Of a stretch of 64,000 nt of DNA, positions 41,114 to 54,114 are shown one piece after another (within the stretch, counting starts at the first letter, position 1; each line of letters opens with the position of its first letter). The position numbers were made by a program, and so were the translations under genes. Where the stretch lies: positions 186,001 through 250,000 of the forward strand of contig CADCXA010000001.1 in the NCBI GenBank assembly GCA_902806565.1, in the 5' to 3' direction. Source of the DNA: Hypoxylon rubiginosum (Eukaryota > Ascomycota > Sordariomycetes > Xylariales > Hypoxylaceae). The notes below the pieces were generated by a model. The model worked only from the letters and a program-made list of their open reading frames with translations. It was not told the DNA's origin and did no database searches.

Positions 41114-43412
41114 CTATAATGTCATTTTTCTCGTCGTCGCCTTACCGCCCCTAGATGCTGCTGCGTCGTAGAGGGCCTGAATGTCCGCCCTCCATTGCGC
41201 CTTGTCGGTACGCTGCAGTCGGCGGTCGTAGGTGAGGAAACCGTTTACTTCTCCTTCGACATCGGTAGTTTGACTTTAGAGAGTGTCAGTCGTGTGTCGC
41301 GGGTCATAAAGTGAGGGGGAAAATATGATTTATAAAAAAAAGGGGTTAAGGGGTTAAGGGGTTAGGGAGCCAACTTACGTCCACACGGCTGCCGAGCACG
41401 CGTATTTCTCAACCTGGTCGCGCAGCTCGCTCAAGAGGAGGTGGCCGCGGTAGTTGTAAGCCTCGAGGTCGGCGTCGATCTCGTAGGTCTGGTTGATCTG
41501 GCTGACGGCCAGGTCCACCTTCCACAGGTGCTCGGCGGAGACGTTGTGGCCGATGCCGCCGAACTCGCCCTGGATGGCGATGCGCTTGTTGTCGTAGGGG
41601 GTGGACTGGATGGAGTAGAAGGGCGTGCCGCACTGGGGGTTGGCGTAGTGGTGGTTGTCGTGGAAGTCGCCGGCGCCGTGGTCGTGCCAGCCCGTCGTCG
41701 AGTCGACGAAGCGCGTGGGGTCCAGCTGCTTGACGCGGGACGTGAGGTTGAACTCGGGGTAGTAGTCCGTGATCTGGCCCCAGCCTTCGTTGTAGATGAC
41801 CCACGTGTAGATGCTCGGGTAGTTCCGGTGCTGCTGGATGAGGATGTCGAGCTGGCGCTCCCACTCGGCCTGCTGGTCGGCGTCGGGTGTGCGCAGCGGC
41901 ATGGACGGCATGTCCTGGATGAGCAGCAGCCCGAGCTCGTCGCAAGCGCGGTAGAAGAGGGCATTTTCGACTTTGATGTGCTTTCGAAGCATGTTCAGGC
42001 CTAGATCCTTCAGGACTTGCAGATCGTAGACCATCGCTTCCCGGTTGGGAGGGGTGTAGATACCGTCGGGCCAGAAACCTTGGTCGAGCGTGCCGAATTG
42101 GAAGATGAATTCGCCGTTGATTAGTGGGCGTGCCACTCCGTCGATCTCGCCAACGGAGAAGGTTCTGAAGCCGGTGTAGGAGTTCACAGTGTCGTCTCCC
42201 AGCGTGACAGTGAGATTGTAGCTATACGAATTGTCAGACAGTGGTTAAAGAGGTGATAAATGGCTTGAATAGACGTACAGTGTTGGTGAGTCCGGAGACC
42301 ATAAACTGGGAGACTGGACCGTGAAATCAAACGGCGTATTGGCAACACCATTGGTCGAGGCAATTCTGCTACCTTGGCCGTCATGGATAGAGACGGAAAC
42401 AGCATCAGAGCCTTGGTTCGTTTTAACTGTTACGTTGACTGCGAAAAACACATATTAATAATGGTCGTGCAGCAATGGTAAGGCATCTTACCTGTTCCAT
42501 CCATGCCAGCGCTAATGTCAAGCTGCTGAATGTATGTTTCGGGGACAGATTCGAGCCACACCTATAATAGTCAGAATTAGTACCGGATTTTCTATGCAGA
42601 TGTCTACTTCAATAGACGCTTTTGGAAGACAGCTCCTTCGAAACTAGACTGTGGTGGCTTGGAAATTGACTTACCGTTTGCCAGATACCCGTGCAAGGCG
42701 TATAGAAAATGTGCGATGGTATTCGTGTCTGCTTTCCAACGGGATTCATGTAACCTGCAGTTATCAATAAGCAACGAAGCCAGGCGAGAAAATGCATTTG
42801 CTTTACCTTCAGCATCCGTAGGATCAAACACAAAGACATGGAGCGTGTTGGTGCCGTTAGATTTCAGGTATTTCGTGACATCAAAGTTGAAATGCCAGTA
42901 CCCGCCCACATGGATGTCGACGAGATCTCCGTTCACATAAACTGTCGCCTGATGATCCACAGCTTCGAAGTTCAGTAAGACTCGTCGACCCCTTTTGGTG
43001 TACCCCTGAGGGACTGTGAATTCGGTCCTGTACCACGAATAGGTTTGGTTTCCTTTCATAACACCTGACAGGCCGCTTTCAATGCATGATGGAACCAGAA
43101 TGTCCTCATCAAAGCTCCCCTTGGCAGGCACAGGTTCACCCGGATAGGACGCCGACTTCCACTTCCAGATGCCGTTCAGATTTTGCCATTGAGACCGCTG
43201 AAGCTGAGGACGTGGGTATTCGGGCCAGGGGTCGGTTCCCACGGTGTAAGTCCAATCAGTGTCGAGCGGAGGAGTCTACGACGTGTAAGTCCGAATTGCT
43301 CGGGGTACGTTAGTGTTAGTTAGATGGCGCTCACCTGGACTTGGTATCCCAGTGCTAGATTACCCAGCACCGGGACCAGAGTTAGGAGGCTTGTAAACAA
43401 GTTGGAATGCAT
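41114..43412 (-). CDS. Secreted glycoside hydrolase family 2 (beta-galactosidase/beta-glucuronidase superfamily)
   Basis: Seven exons: 43412-43335, 43275-42807, 42754-42675, 42561-42492, 42438-42279, 42221-41379 and 41273-41114. They sum to 1860 nt, 619 aa, with every junction in phase. Exon 1 encodes a signal peptide (MHSNLFTSLLTLVPVLGNLA), so the enzyme should be secreted. The jelly-roll sugar-binding domain follows (LNGIWKWKSASYPGE, WYRTEFTVPQGY, VNGDLVDIHVGGYWHFNFDV), then an Ig-like domain and the TIM barrel. The two GH2 catalytic glutamates are present: acid/base in YNEGWGQ (about E431) and nucleophile in QGEFGG (about E505). The end reads VWTQTTDVEGEVNGFLTYDR, as in fungal members. The substrate could be a beta-galactoside, beta-glucuronide or beta-mannoside; the sequence alone does not decide. 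It is an intact gene inside otherwise decayed accessory DNA, which suggests a role in plant-polymer or niche use. Confidence 0.93.
41342..41367 (+). repeat. Telomere-like G-rich repeat inside a GH2 intron
   Basis: GGGGTTAA twice, then GGGGTTAGGG: four G runs in 26 bases. It lies in the last intron of the GH2 gene (41274-41378), so the transcript carries the C-rich complement close to the 5' splice site. It resembles the fungal telomere unit TTAGGG but is far too short to be a telomere. Confidence 0.8.
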
Positions 43413-44306
43413 AGTTGTTTACTTCCTCTCTGTAGACTTCAACAGCTTGGTGCGGAAGGGTCAAGCAGGCTACCAGGTACAGGGCCGGCAGGGGACTTGT
43501 CAAAGTCAAAGGAGAAGCTATCGAGACTACGAGGACGCTCTAACCACCATGACTTGGATGGACAGGCGGGTGGACAGCAATTTAAATATACTTTTATGAA
43601 AGCACGATAGACCTACCTGGAGAGCTCCCATTATCAAAGCTACGCGTGAGCTATGGTAGGGATTCTCCGCATTCCAGACTGGAATGTTGCTCACCTTCCT
43701 AATCTTGACGATGGGGGAAGATGCTAGGGCTTGGACACGGGTACATGGGACCACTCGGGCCCATGGTCGATGTACAATGAACGGACGAGATATGGTGACA
43801 GTACTGGCATGGCGACAATTTAGCGCCGTCACCGCTAGGTCAGAAAGGCTTGGTCCTCGTTCATGCGACTTGGTAGTTCCTGGTACTGCAGCTGCAAGCA
43901 AGCTTGGCTCATGATCTCAGCAGACAAAGCCGTGTAACAGCTGATCGTATGCGGCTATATATTTGCCATGATTGTTAAAGACGATCCCGTGTCTCTCTGT
44001 GCGGACCGTAGTGTTGGGGCCCCAAGCGAGAAAGGCACCAAAGGTCGGTGACTGTCGGTCAGCATGGGGGTATGACGGGGACCTCGAACAGGGTCGGGAT
44101 CCAACAGCCATTTCCAGTATTTTTCTTCTATATATATACAGTACAGTACATGTGGGCCATGCCTTATAGTAGCCTGTATGTACGTACATATAATATACCT
44201 AGGGGATAAACATCGAGAAATCACATCCTATAGATACCTAGGCAGTTAAGGTACCAATCCTTATGGCACACCTGCTTAGGCGTGGGAAGCTAGAAAGTAA
44301 CGATTA

Positions 44307-44345
44307 CGGCACGGGAAACGGCTTGACATAGGCCAAGCCGTGCCG
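44307..44345. repeat. Imperfect 12-bp inverted repeat
   Basis: CGGCACGG followed by GAAA and CGGCTTG (44307-44325) faces CAAGCCGTGCCG (44334-44345). Pairing uses all twelve right-arm bases with a bulge on the left arm. Purpose unknown; it may be a terminator-like hairpin or chance. Confidence 0.5.
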
Positions 44346-46059
44346 TCTCGGGGAAAACAAAGGCGAACAGCGGAGTAACCAGTTGGAGTTTGGACTCAGC
44401 TCACGTTACCGCGTTCGAGGGCGAGTAGGACGAAGTACATAGGACCCGTAGGCTTTTCCCCGGACTGCCGGGTCTTAAGAAGGCCAGAGACTAGCGTAGG
44501 AATAAGAAAATGACCTAGACAACAATAAAATAAAGATACTAGATGAGCGATGACTAGCGGTCACGAGCGCCGCAAACTGCAAAAGGACCGAATCTGATCT
44601 GCATTAGCTTTTGGCCCTTGGGACTTTATTCTTATTCTCTTCTTTTTCGTCTTCGTGCTAGCCGTGCCGGGCCCCTCTCGCGGGCCGCGGTACGACTGCT
44701 CTAAGCCCATTATGCGGGCTTCTTCGAGTATAGGGCTATTCAGCGGCCTCGAGGTAAGTAGGACAATTTACTCAATGATGGTAAAGACCGGGAGTAAGGA
44801 GTCTAGGCTTCAAGATCAATGTCGGATACGACCTCGACGGCATACTTAAATGAACTCCCTTACATCTAAGACCAATTACGTGTCTCCTTGGCTCGGCTTG
44901 GCCAGGTAAAAGAATGACCTCAGATTATCGAGGTATTAAGGTGTCGGCGATAACAAATTGATATAAAAAGGAAAACCAAAATATGGGGAAAAGAAGAAAA
45001 AGTATGTGAATCATCGTCGTCACAAACGGGAAGCGGGGTTAACTGGAAGTTATCAACTGGGGTTTGGTAGGGATTCCATGCTGAATTTCCCGACCTTTCT
45101 GGTAGACAACTGGTCTGCCTGGGCTGGAGGATATCTTTAATTCGTCGTAGAAAGCTGACAAGTCAACCTTGGAACTGTCTACGAGGTCCGGTACATGCTC
45201 CGGTACATGCAGATGCTGTAGTGGGGTCCAGGGGAAAGGGCCAATTGAGCATCGCCGGGATAAATTGGAGAAGTCTAATGGTGGTGATGGATTTGAGACG
45301 AAAGAACGGGAGAGGCTTTTTAGTGGATAATGGCAAAGAAGTTCAATTGGAACTGGGCAAGACTCGGCGGGGCTCGGCAGACCGGCAGTAGCGCCTTTTT
45401 TCTAAAGGATTCGGACTCTGCAGACCGGCAGACTGGCAATTCTGACCTGTTAGTTCTGTGTAGGCTTAGCTGCGCGCGGGGAATGAGGAGGTTGGTATGT
45501 AGATGCATAATTGGAGATTTTCCCCGGTTCTTGTATACATACAGACACTATTGCTTTTTAACAATTGCTTCTCTCGGTTAGTAAACGTACCTCTTTTTGG
45601 TGCTTCATACGCGTCTGCGAGGTCCCGTTCTCTATTGTTACATGGTGAAGTTAGAAGGTACATGTAGTTCACTATAGGACTGTTACATACGAAGTATATG
45701 GGCACGCACTATGGTAGTAGTACACCAGATCGAAAGATCCATCTCACCAGCAAACCACCAAGTTACGTGCAGTTCTGGGATTGGTAGTTGATAGGGCGTG
45801 TCACCTCGATTCGAGAAACTTTTCACGACACGTGCTTATGTGACGAAACCCCCTGCTGCAGTAACTGCTGCTCCCAAGCCTCTGGGAAACTCGAAGCACC
45901 GAAATACGAGATACGAAATAACACCTCTTCTGCTCGTCTATCTCTCATCCAATGTCTAATCAAACGATAAATTACCATGTTGCCATGTCGCGCTTGGAAT
46001 GTACCTAGACAAGCGTGTAGGTATGTTCTGTCTACCTATCTCATACCTACCAGGTACAA

Positions 46060-46069
46060 TACCTAGGTA
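46060..46069. promoter_or_regulatory. TACCTAGGTA palindrome, copy 6
   Basis: Exact copy in the gene-poor region, flanked within 60 bp by CTACCTATC, ATACCTACCAGGTACA and GTAGGTATG half sites. Confidence 0.4.
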
Positions 46070-49000
46070 CATATAAATATTATGATCCAACTTATATAAT
46101 CCTTCTAACGCCCATCGTCATCTTGTATCTCTAAAATTCCATACCGAATTGTTCATGCAAGCTAGGATCCTTTGCCCTGGGACCCAAAGTAACGTGGAGA
46201 AGTAAGACGGGACTGACATGCTTCTCCGCATCTAACCATCTTACGGGGCCGAGGCAGTCAGGGCAGTCTAGCTTCGAGCTAACAAATGCTTGTCGCTCGT
46301 CAAGAAGACGCCATACCCGAAGCCGCCAATGACAAAGACGTTCCAGCAAAGCAAACATCTTTGATGTCTATTGTCACGACAAGCGACGCTACATACTATT
46401 TTCCAACGACCTCTCCACAGCTCGACTTCTAAGATGTTAGGTAGCTCTCGCATTCGAGGTCGGGAAAGCGGACCGCCTCATGTGTCCGCAACTTGAGTAG
46501 AGGTACCTGACTTCATACGCAGCAGCACGCGGAGAAGGAATGATTAAACCGGAATTTTCACCACTTGGCAGACCCGCTCAGGCACAGATGGAACCATCCA
46601 TGGATATAGCGAAGGAGGGGGAATCCTACATCCATAGTACTACACCGAAGATCAAGGAGACCTCTGGCTCTCGGTGTTGCTCTCTTTTCATTTGAGCGCT
46701 GCTATTCATAGAAGCTTGGTAGAGATGGCGTGCCAGTCAACCGAGATCTCAAGCGTTGCAACCGCTTGTGACACCGGGAATACTCGATGCTCCATATCTA
46801 TTCGGAATCTTATTCGTCCTAGAATCGAAAGGTGGTTTGCGTGCTTGTTGGCAATCAGTGATGTTGGGTCATGACACTTGGGGGTTGCTATTGCCTACCT
46901 TTTACCTATCATTAACGAAGATGGCTTTTTGGCATTGGTGTCCCTCGCTAATATTGATACAGTGTGGTTAAAAATTAAAAATAAACCAAAGAGAATATGT
47001 CGATATCGTGGACATCAATACGTGTCGCCATCATAAGTCGTGGCGTAATCAACATCAGCACATCTTGATTCTTTACAGCTTGTAAGTAAAGCTATTCCTC
47101 AAGTAGTAACACTAGATCGAATACTTCATGTAAGGTACAACTCGGTCAATGAGTGCCTTCTAAACGTCCATCAAGACCAGGCTCAGACCCGCTCGATACC
47201 ACCCAAAATACCAGGGCGTGAAAAGGGGCAGGGGAAAGAAATCAGTAGTTCTGATACTCCCCCCAAGGTCGTTTCATATTCATACTACCGTAGAATTTAT
47301 ACTGAACATCAGGTTGCTATTGCTTAACAGACGAATCTTGCGGTATTGACTATGGACGTAGCTAAACTCTCTAAGCTCATAGATTTAGGAGTAACTGCGT
47401 GATGAGTTAGGAGGTATGTATAACAAGCTTGTGTATTTCCGTATTCGTACCGTCGTCTTAGCCTAGAGCCTCATGATGATCTCCGCGGATCTAGATCTCC
47501 GCATGCATTGTAGGGCTGAGCTGTAAATTTATTGGAGGATATAAATATTGTCACCTGCCTGCTAGGGAACTCCCATTTCCAACGACCTGCTTGGCCGATA
47601 CGACGCTCTAGTTACGATAGCCGGCAATTGTGTATAAATAGGATATCTTACCCCCCAAGCAAGATGAAAACACATGTATAAGCTTTACACCGCAAGAACT
47701 CAGAAACCAGAGAAGCGCAGGGCAATCCAGCAATCCAGCAATCCAGCATCCCAGCACACTCTAAGCAAACCTTCGGTTCCGACTCACTGCTTCATTTCGC
47801 TAATCCATCTTGACCACTCGAACCAAAGACTGAGGAACGGACACCAGCGATAGATCCACTTGAGCGAGGTCGTACATGTCCATATACCGATATTGGCAAT
47901 GCTACCTACACTCGCAGTATCGCCTAGTAGATGCTTGTACAGCACATCTTGAATAACCAAATCAAGTCTGAGGCTCCTTATCACCCGCTTGCGGACAAGC
48001 CAGGCTCCGAGCCCATATTCTTGATCGATCTAGAGAAGCGGAACGGGTTACTACGGTATATCCACTATAACCAAACCCTCGCAATATTAGGGCGATAGTA
48101 ACCCTCAAGTTACCAATGAGATAGGTTATCAACAAGTATAAGGCTAGGTCCGAGGAGGCAATTAGGGAATGCCTATATTGGTAGAGGACATCAATGAGCC
48201 GGGGTAAGTATATCCTAACTTCCCAGTTGAGTAATCCGGTCTATCGTTGCTTGATATCTAACAATGTCGAGACGTTCTAGATCCATCTTCCTTCCTAGGC
48301 TAAATCACTCAGTTGAACGCTCCTATCTAAAGGGACGGACCACACAACAGGCCGCCGACCTGTATAGGGTATTTATATACCTAGTACTATAAGTGTACTG
48401 GAAACGCCATCGGCAGTATGACTCTTCAGATCCATACTCGCGTCGTATTGTACGCAGAATCGTAGCTGGGCTCCTCACGTCCTAGAACTCTGTAGGTAAT
48501 GAACCTTGGAGATGCCACTTATAATTATCCGATCTTGACCTTCTTTTCCTGTGAAAATGGGATAGATCACTCTGGAGATTGACACAGTATGTGTATTAGG
48601 ATGACTCGTTCCTAATGTTTGAGCGGACATTTCCTTACCTATGGTGTTACGTGTAGCTCCGTCGATGCCTTTGAAATGATAGGTATTCAGCAGTCTGGGT
48701 AGGATGTATCAAATGTATAAATCACTTGGATTTTCTCTCACCTTATGAGCTTATGTACATTAGGTAGGTGTAATTAGATTTGAGAGTTGAGAATCTATGA
48801 ATCACAAATCACATGCAACTGTCCACTGTTCAGTAGATTTGCAGGTCAGATACGAAGTCTTCCTTTGAAGCTTTATCGATATCCCCACTTATCGCAATAT
48901 CATTATCGATAATTGCATGACTAAGATGATAGACGATATGCAAGTGTGTAGCACTAGCCGCAAACAGCTAGCGTCAAATCGCCACTAGGCGACTAAGCGC

Positions 49001-49590
49001 GTACCTAAGGTGAACTCTTTCTTTGATTGATCAGCCTTGCTTCTTGGAGAGCCTCCTTGAGCAAAAATCATCCTTTTGCACCTCACAAACCCTCACCACA
49101 ACGACACACGCGCATCAGGGTTGATTCACCAGACACACTCTGGTAGGTTTCTCGTCATCTTTGATGAGTTTCTTGCCTATTTGATGCATAGTTAACGTAC
49201 TTTGCTCAGCCTGCGCACCAGGCAGTTTACGCGCTCCTCGATTCGGGTGACCTTTGAGCTCCCGCGAACCTTTCAGCACCGACCTTGTCGCAAAATTCGT
49301 CCGAGGCTTGTTTGCGACGAAGCCAAATAGATACCCTTTGCATTTCTTGCACTCTCTTACACTTTACCCCTCCTCGTGGACTTTACCACTTGCAACTTGC
49401 AACTTGCAAATCTTCCTTCCCTACCACCATAATCTTTCCATCCACTTCCTCTCCTACTTCACAATCACAGCAGCACTCCTTTGATGAGTATTATTTGCCA
49501 CCGCTAGGTTACTCTACACCTATCAAATTGATTCTTCCATATCAATCGCGACCACCCACCGGATTCGAATAGGTTCGGAAATTTTACACC

Positions 49591-52500
49591 ATGGCGGAAT
49601 ACGAGGAAGGTTACGAGGAGGCCTACGATTATGAGTTCGAGGAGGACTATGGCGACGATACCATCACCCCCGAGGACTGTTGGACGGTCATCGGTTCCTA
49701 CTTCAAGAAAAAGGGCCTTGTTTCGCAACAGATCGATTCCTTCAACGATTTCCAAGAGACTACGATTCAAGAGTTGGTCGACGAATATGCCCAAATTACT
49801 GTAGATCAGAACAGTCCTCCCCAGGCTAACGAAGACGAATTTATCGCCCTTCGTCGTTATGAGATTAAGCTCGGCCACGTTACTATCGCTCGACCGATAG
49901 CGATGGAGAGCGACAACACCTCTGGCCCGCTACTCCCCTACGAATGCCGCGATCGAAACATGACCTACTCCGCTCCCCTGTACGTTGGCATCGATAGTAA
50001 GGTCACCAAGTGTGTCGAGCAAGACATTCCTCTCAACGAGATGGATGAGGAGCAGCAGGCCGAAGCTCGTGTCACCGGAAAACACCCGGTTCGACTGGTC
50101 TGGAAGGACGAGCCGAATGTGTTGGATTCCGATAAGCAGAAGTCTAGTGATCAGGTGTTTATCGGCAAACTTCCCATCATGGTCAAGTCCAAGGCTTGCC
50201 ATCTGAGTTCCGAGAGCGAAGAGGACTTGTTTCTACTCAACGAGTGCCCTTATGACCAGGGTGGCTACTTCGTTATTAACGGGAGTGAAAAGGTTCTCAT
50301 CGCCCAGGAGCGCTCTGCTGCCAATATTGTTCAGGTCTTCAAGAAAGCGCAGCCGAGCACGTTCTCCTACGTGGCCGAGATACGAAGTGCTCTCGAGAAG
50401 GGCTCGAGACTTATTTCGTCTCTGCAGCTGAAGTTGGTCACCAAAGGTGATGCTTCCAGAGGAGGCTATGGAAAGGTTATTCATACCACTTTACCCTTTG
50501 TCAAATCCGATCTTCCCATCGCAATCGTCTTCCGAGCTCTGGGTGTCGTCAGCGACGAGGAGATTCTCAACCACATCTGCTACGATCGCAACGATAGTCA
50601 GATGCTTGAGATGCTACGACCGTGCATCGAGGAGGCCTTCTGTATCCAGGACCGCGAGGTCGCTCTAGACTATATTGGAAAGCGAGGCAGGGATTCTCAC
50701 AATGTGGCGCGAGAACGTCGTATTCGAGCTGCCAAGGATATCCTGCAAAAGGAGACTCTTCCCCACATATCCCAGACCGAAGGTTGCGAGACCAGGAAGG
50801 CCTTCTTCCTCGGCTACATGGTCCACAAACTTCTGCAGTGCGCTCTTGGTCGACGAGACACGGACGACCGTGATCACTTCGGCAAGAAACGGCTTGACCT
50901 CGCTGGTCCTCTCCTAGCGAAGCTGTTTCGGAATATTGTTCGTCGTCTCACTACGGAGATTACGAATCACCTTAAGCGCTGCATCGACACTAACAAGCAT
51001 TTTGAAATCGCCCTAGCCGCCAAGCCGGCTATTATTACGAACGGCCTCAAGTACTCGCTCGCTACAGGAAACTGGGGCGATCAGAAGAAGGCCATGAGTT
51101 CAACGGCCGGTGTGTCGCAGGTCCTGAATCGATACACGTTCGCCTCGACGCTTTCTCATTTGAGAAGAACCAATACGCCCATCGGGCGAGACGGAAAGCT
51201 TGCGAAGCCCCGTCAGCTTCACAATACTCATTGGGGCCTGGTCTGCCCGGCCGAAACGCCCGAGGGTCAGGCCTGCGGTCTGGTGAAGAACTTATCATTG
51301 ATGTGTTCAATCAGCGTCGGTACGTCCACGGATCCTATCGTGGATTATATGATTACTAGGAATATGGAGGTTCTCGAGGAGTACGAGCCGCTGCGATATC
51401 CCGATGCTACCAAGATCTTCCTGAACGGCTCTTGGATCGGTGTACATCAGAACCCCAAGGCTCTGGTGAGAGATGTCCAGAATCTGCGCCGAACTAATCA
51501 GATCCCGTCCGAGGTGTCGTTGGTCCGCGACATTCGCGATCGTGAATTCAAGATCTTTTCGGATGCCGGTCGGGTCATGCGCCCCTTGTTTGTGGTACAG
51601 CAAGAGGATACCGAAGCTGGCGCCAAGAAGGGAACGTTAGCTCTTACCAAGGACATGATCCAGAGGCTCGAGGCGGATGTCGAAATAGATCCCGACAGTG
51701 ATGAGTATTTTGGCTGGCAAGGTTTGGTCAACGAAGGTGTCATCGATTATCTCGACGCCGAGGAAGAAGAGGGGGCGATGATATGTATGACGCCCGAGGA
51801 CCTCGAGACCTACCGCCAGACCAAGGCCGGATACGCGGTGTCTCAGGATAACGGGGATGAGATTAACAAGCGACTGAGGACCAAGGTTAACCCGACCACG
51901 CACATGTACACTCACTGCGAGATTCATCCTAGCATGCTCTTGGGTATTTGCGCCAGCATCATTCCATTCCCGGATCATAATCAGGTATGTTACTTTGCTA
52001 GTACATCTTGGTATGTATTGCTAACCGTGCCGCGTAGTCTCCCAGAAATACCTACCAGTCGGCTATGGGTAAACAAGCCATGGGCTTTTTCCTTACCAAC
52101 TACAACCGCCGTATGGATACCATGGCCAATATTCTGTACTACCCGCAAAAGCCCCTCGGCACTACTCGTTCTATGGAATTCTTAAAGTTCCGAGAACTAC
52201 CGGCCGGTCAGAACGCCATCGTCGCCATTGCTTGCTACTCCGGATACAACCAGGAAGACTCGGTTATCATGAACCAGAGCAGCATAGACAGGGGCTTATT
52301 CCGAAGTCTCTTCTTCCGTTCGTACAACGACTGCGAGAAGCGTGTCGGCATCAACTTCCTCGAGCAGTTCGAGAAACCGTTCCGAGCAGACACACTACGG
52401 CTCAAGCAGGGCACGTATGACAAGCTCGACGAGGATGGCATTATTGCCCCCGGCGTCCGTGTTACGGGAGAGGACATCATCATCGGAAAGACGTCTCCCA

Positions 52501-53497
52501 TCAACCCGGACAACGAGGAGATGGGCCAGCGGACTAAGGTTCACGTCAAGCGAGACGCGTCGACGCCCCTGCGCAGCACGGAGACGGGTATCATAGACTC
52601 GGTCTGCTTGACGACGAATCAGGACGGTCTGAAATACGTCAAGGTGCGAGTCCGTACCACCAAGATTCCGCAGATCGGTGACAAGTTCGCTTCTCGACAC
52701 GGACAGAAGGGCACTATTGGTGTCACGTACCGCCAAGAGGATATGCCATTCACTCGCGAGGGTGTCGTTCCGGATCTCATCATCAATCCGCACGCCATCC
52801 CGTCGCGTATGACTATTGCTCACTTGATTGAATGTCTCCTTAGTAAGGTGTCTACGCTGAAGGGAATGGAAGGTGATGCCACACCATTTACCGACGTTAC
52901 TGTCGACTCGGTATCGAACCTTCTGCGAGAGCACGGGTACCAGTCCCGCGGATTCGAGATCATGTACCATGGCCACACGGGACGCAAGCTTCGAGCGCAG
53001 GTGTTCTTCGGACCTACGTACTACCAGCGACTGAGGCACATGGTGGACGACAAGATCCACGCGCGAGCTCGTGGTCCCGTACAGATCATGACTCGCCAGC
53101 CCGTCGAGGGTCGTGCGAGAGACGGAGGTCTCCGATTCGGAGAGATGGAACGTGATTGTATGATTGCTCACGGTGCAGCCTCCTTCCTCAAGGAACGCCT
53201 CTTCGAGGTGTCGGACGCCTTCAGAGTTCACGTGTGCGAGATCTGCGGTCTTATGACTCCCATTGCGTACGTCTCCCCTTTCCCCAATTCAACCACATTT
53301 ATTTTAGAAGGCACTGCTAACGATGGGAATATAGTATATTGAGCAAGCAGTCATTTGAGTGCCGACCTTGCAAGAACAAGTCCAAGATCGCCCAGGTCTA
53401 CATCCCTTACGCCGCCAAGCTCCTCTTCCAGGAGCTCCAGGCCATGAATATCGCCACTCGTATGTTCACCGATAGGTCCGGTGTAAGCATTCGTTGA
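49591..53497 (+). CDS. RPB2: RNA polymerase II second-largest subunit RPB2
   Basis: Catalytic-core subunit of RNA polymerase II in the nucleus. Three exons: 49591-51984, 52038-53266 and 53335-53497, total 1261 aa, with introns of 53 and 68 nt. The acidic N-terminus ([19 protein letters not shown]) is typical of fungal RPB2. The protrusion, lobe and fork follow ([35 protein letters not shown]). The hybrid-binding domain has [57 protein letters not shown] and [20 protein letters not shown]. The C-terminal clamp carries the zinc site, CEIC before the last intron and CRPC after it. The second intron falls inside the zinc ribbon region. Start: the first ATG, in ACACCATGG. Identity is certain, and this gene is widely used as a fungal phylogenetic marker, so it could name the genus. 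Confidence 0.99.
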
Positions 53498-54114
53498 GGG
53501 GTCGACTATATTTTATAGTCAAGGCATCGAGGGTTTTAGTTGGGGGTGGTTTTCTCTCTTCTTTCCTTGGTTTGCCGATGCGACCGAGGTGATTTATGGT
53601 CAAGCTCAAGCCGTCCACGTATAGTTGCATAAGGCCGGCGTTTTCTTTTTTCGCTGCTTGTTGAGTACCAATGGGTCTCTTTTTTTCAAAGGGTGGATTC
53701 AATGATTTACCCCCTTTCTCTAGGTTGCACGTTACGGGCGTCAAGGTGGTTGCAAAAACTGCAAGGGCTGGCTTGGGTGTTGCTGGGGCACAGAATGCCG
53801 AGACCCGTTCGCATGGATGGCTTCAGGTTAGAGCGAGACCTTGTAGCAAATGTAATAATATTGATCAAGAACTTGCTGAGTTCCAAGAAATTGTGATGGT
53901 TGTCGTAGTACTAAAGTATACCTAATTCATCCCTCTTGTTCCTCTCAGGCCAAATTGGACACATACCTGCCCGTTTACTACTTGCGACACGTAGACACAC
54001 GACAGCTAGGTGCGGGCTTATTGAATTGCAGAGGTACCTATTCAAACTACCAACTATTCCACACGCCGCCTCCCGATCTCACTTCCTCTCTTCCAGCCTC
54101 AACTTCGGTTCTGA
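53498..54114. other. Convergent intergenic region, RPB2 and PalI-like 3' ends
   Basis: 617 bp between two convergent genes. It should contain both 3' untranslated regions. No gene is seen. Confidence 0.5.

Larger units (their letters stand above)
43413..49590. other. Gene-poor region between GH2 and RPB2
   Basis: About 6.2 kb without a supported gene. The GH2 promoter lies at the left end. The region is AT-rich in its centre (about 46.9-49.0 kb), with stops in every frame. It contains an exact TACCTAGGTA at 46060, a hairpin at 44307-44345 and a small AGCCC/GGGCT hairpin near 44703-44721. From about 49050 the plus strand becomes C-rich and T/C-rich, as expected of the RPB2 promoter and leader. 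Old, mutated transposon sequence is plausible between 47.9 and 48.6 kb, but I could not recognise a transposon protein. Confidence 0.5.

Noticed and set aside
41409..42004. Long overlapping open frames on both strands inside the GH2 gene
   Set aside because: They are GC-driven shadows of GH2 exon 6; their translations are Arg/Pro/Ser/Thr or Val/Gly low-complexity and carry no motif.
52395..53231. 278-codon minus-strand frame opposite RPB2
   Set aside because: Antisense shadow of the most conserved part of RPB2.
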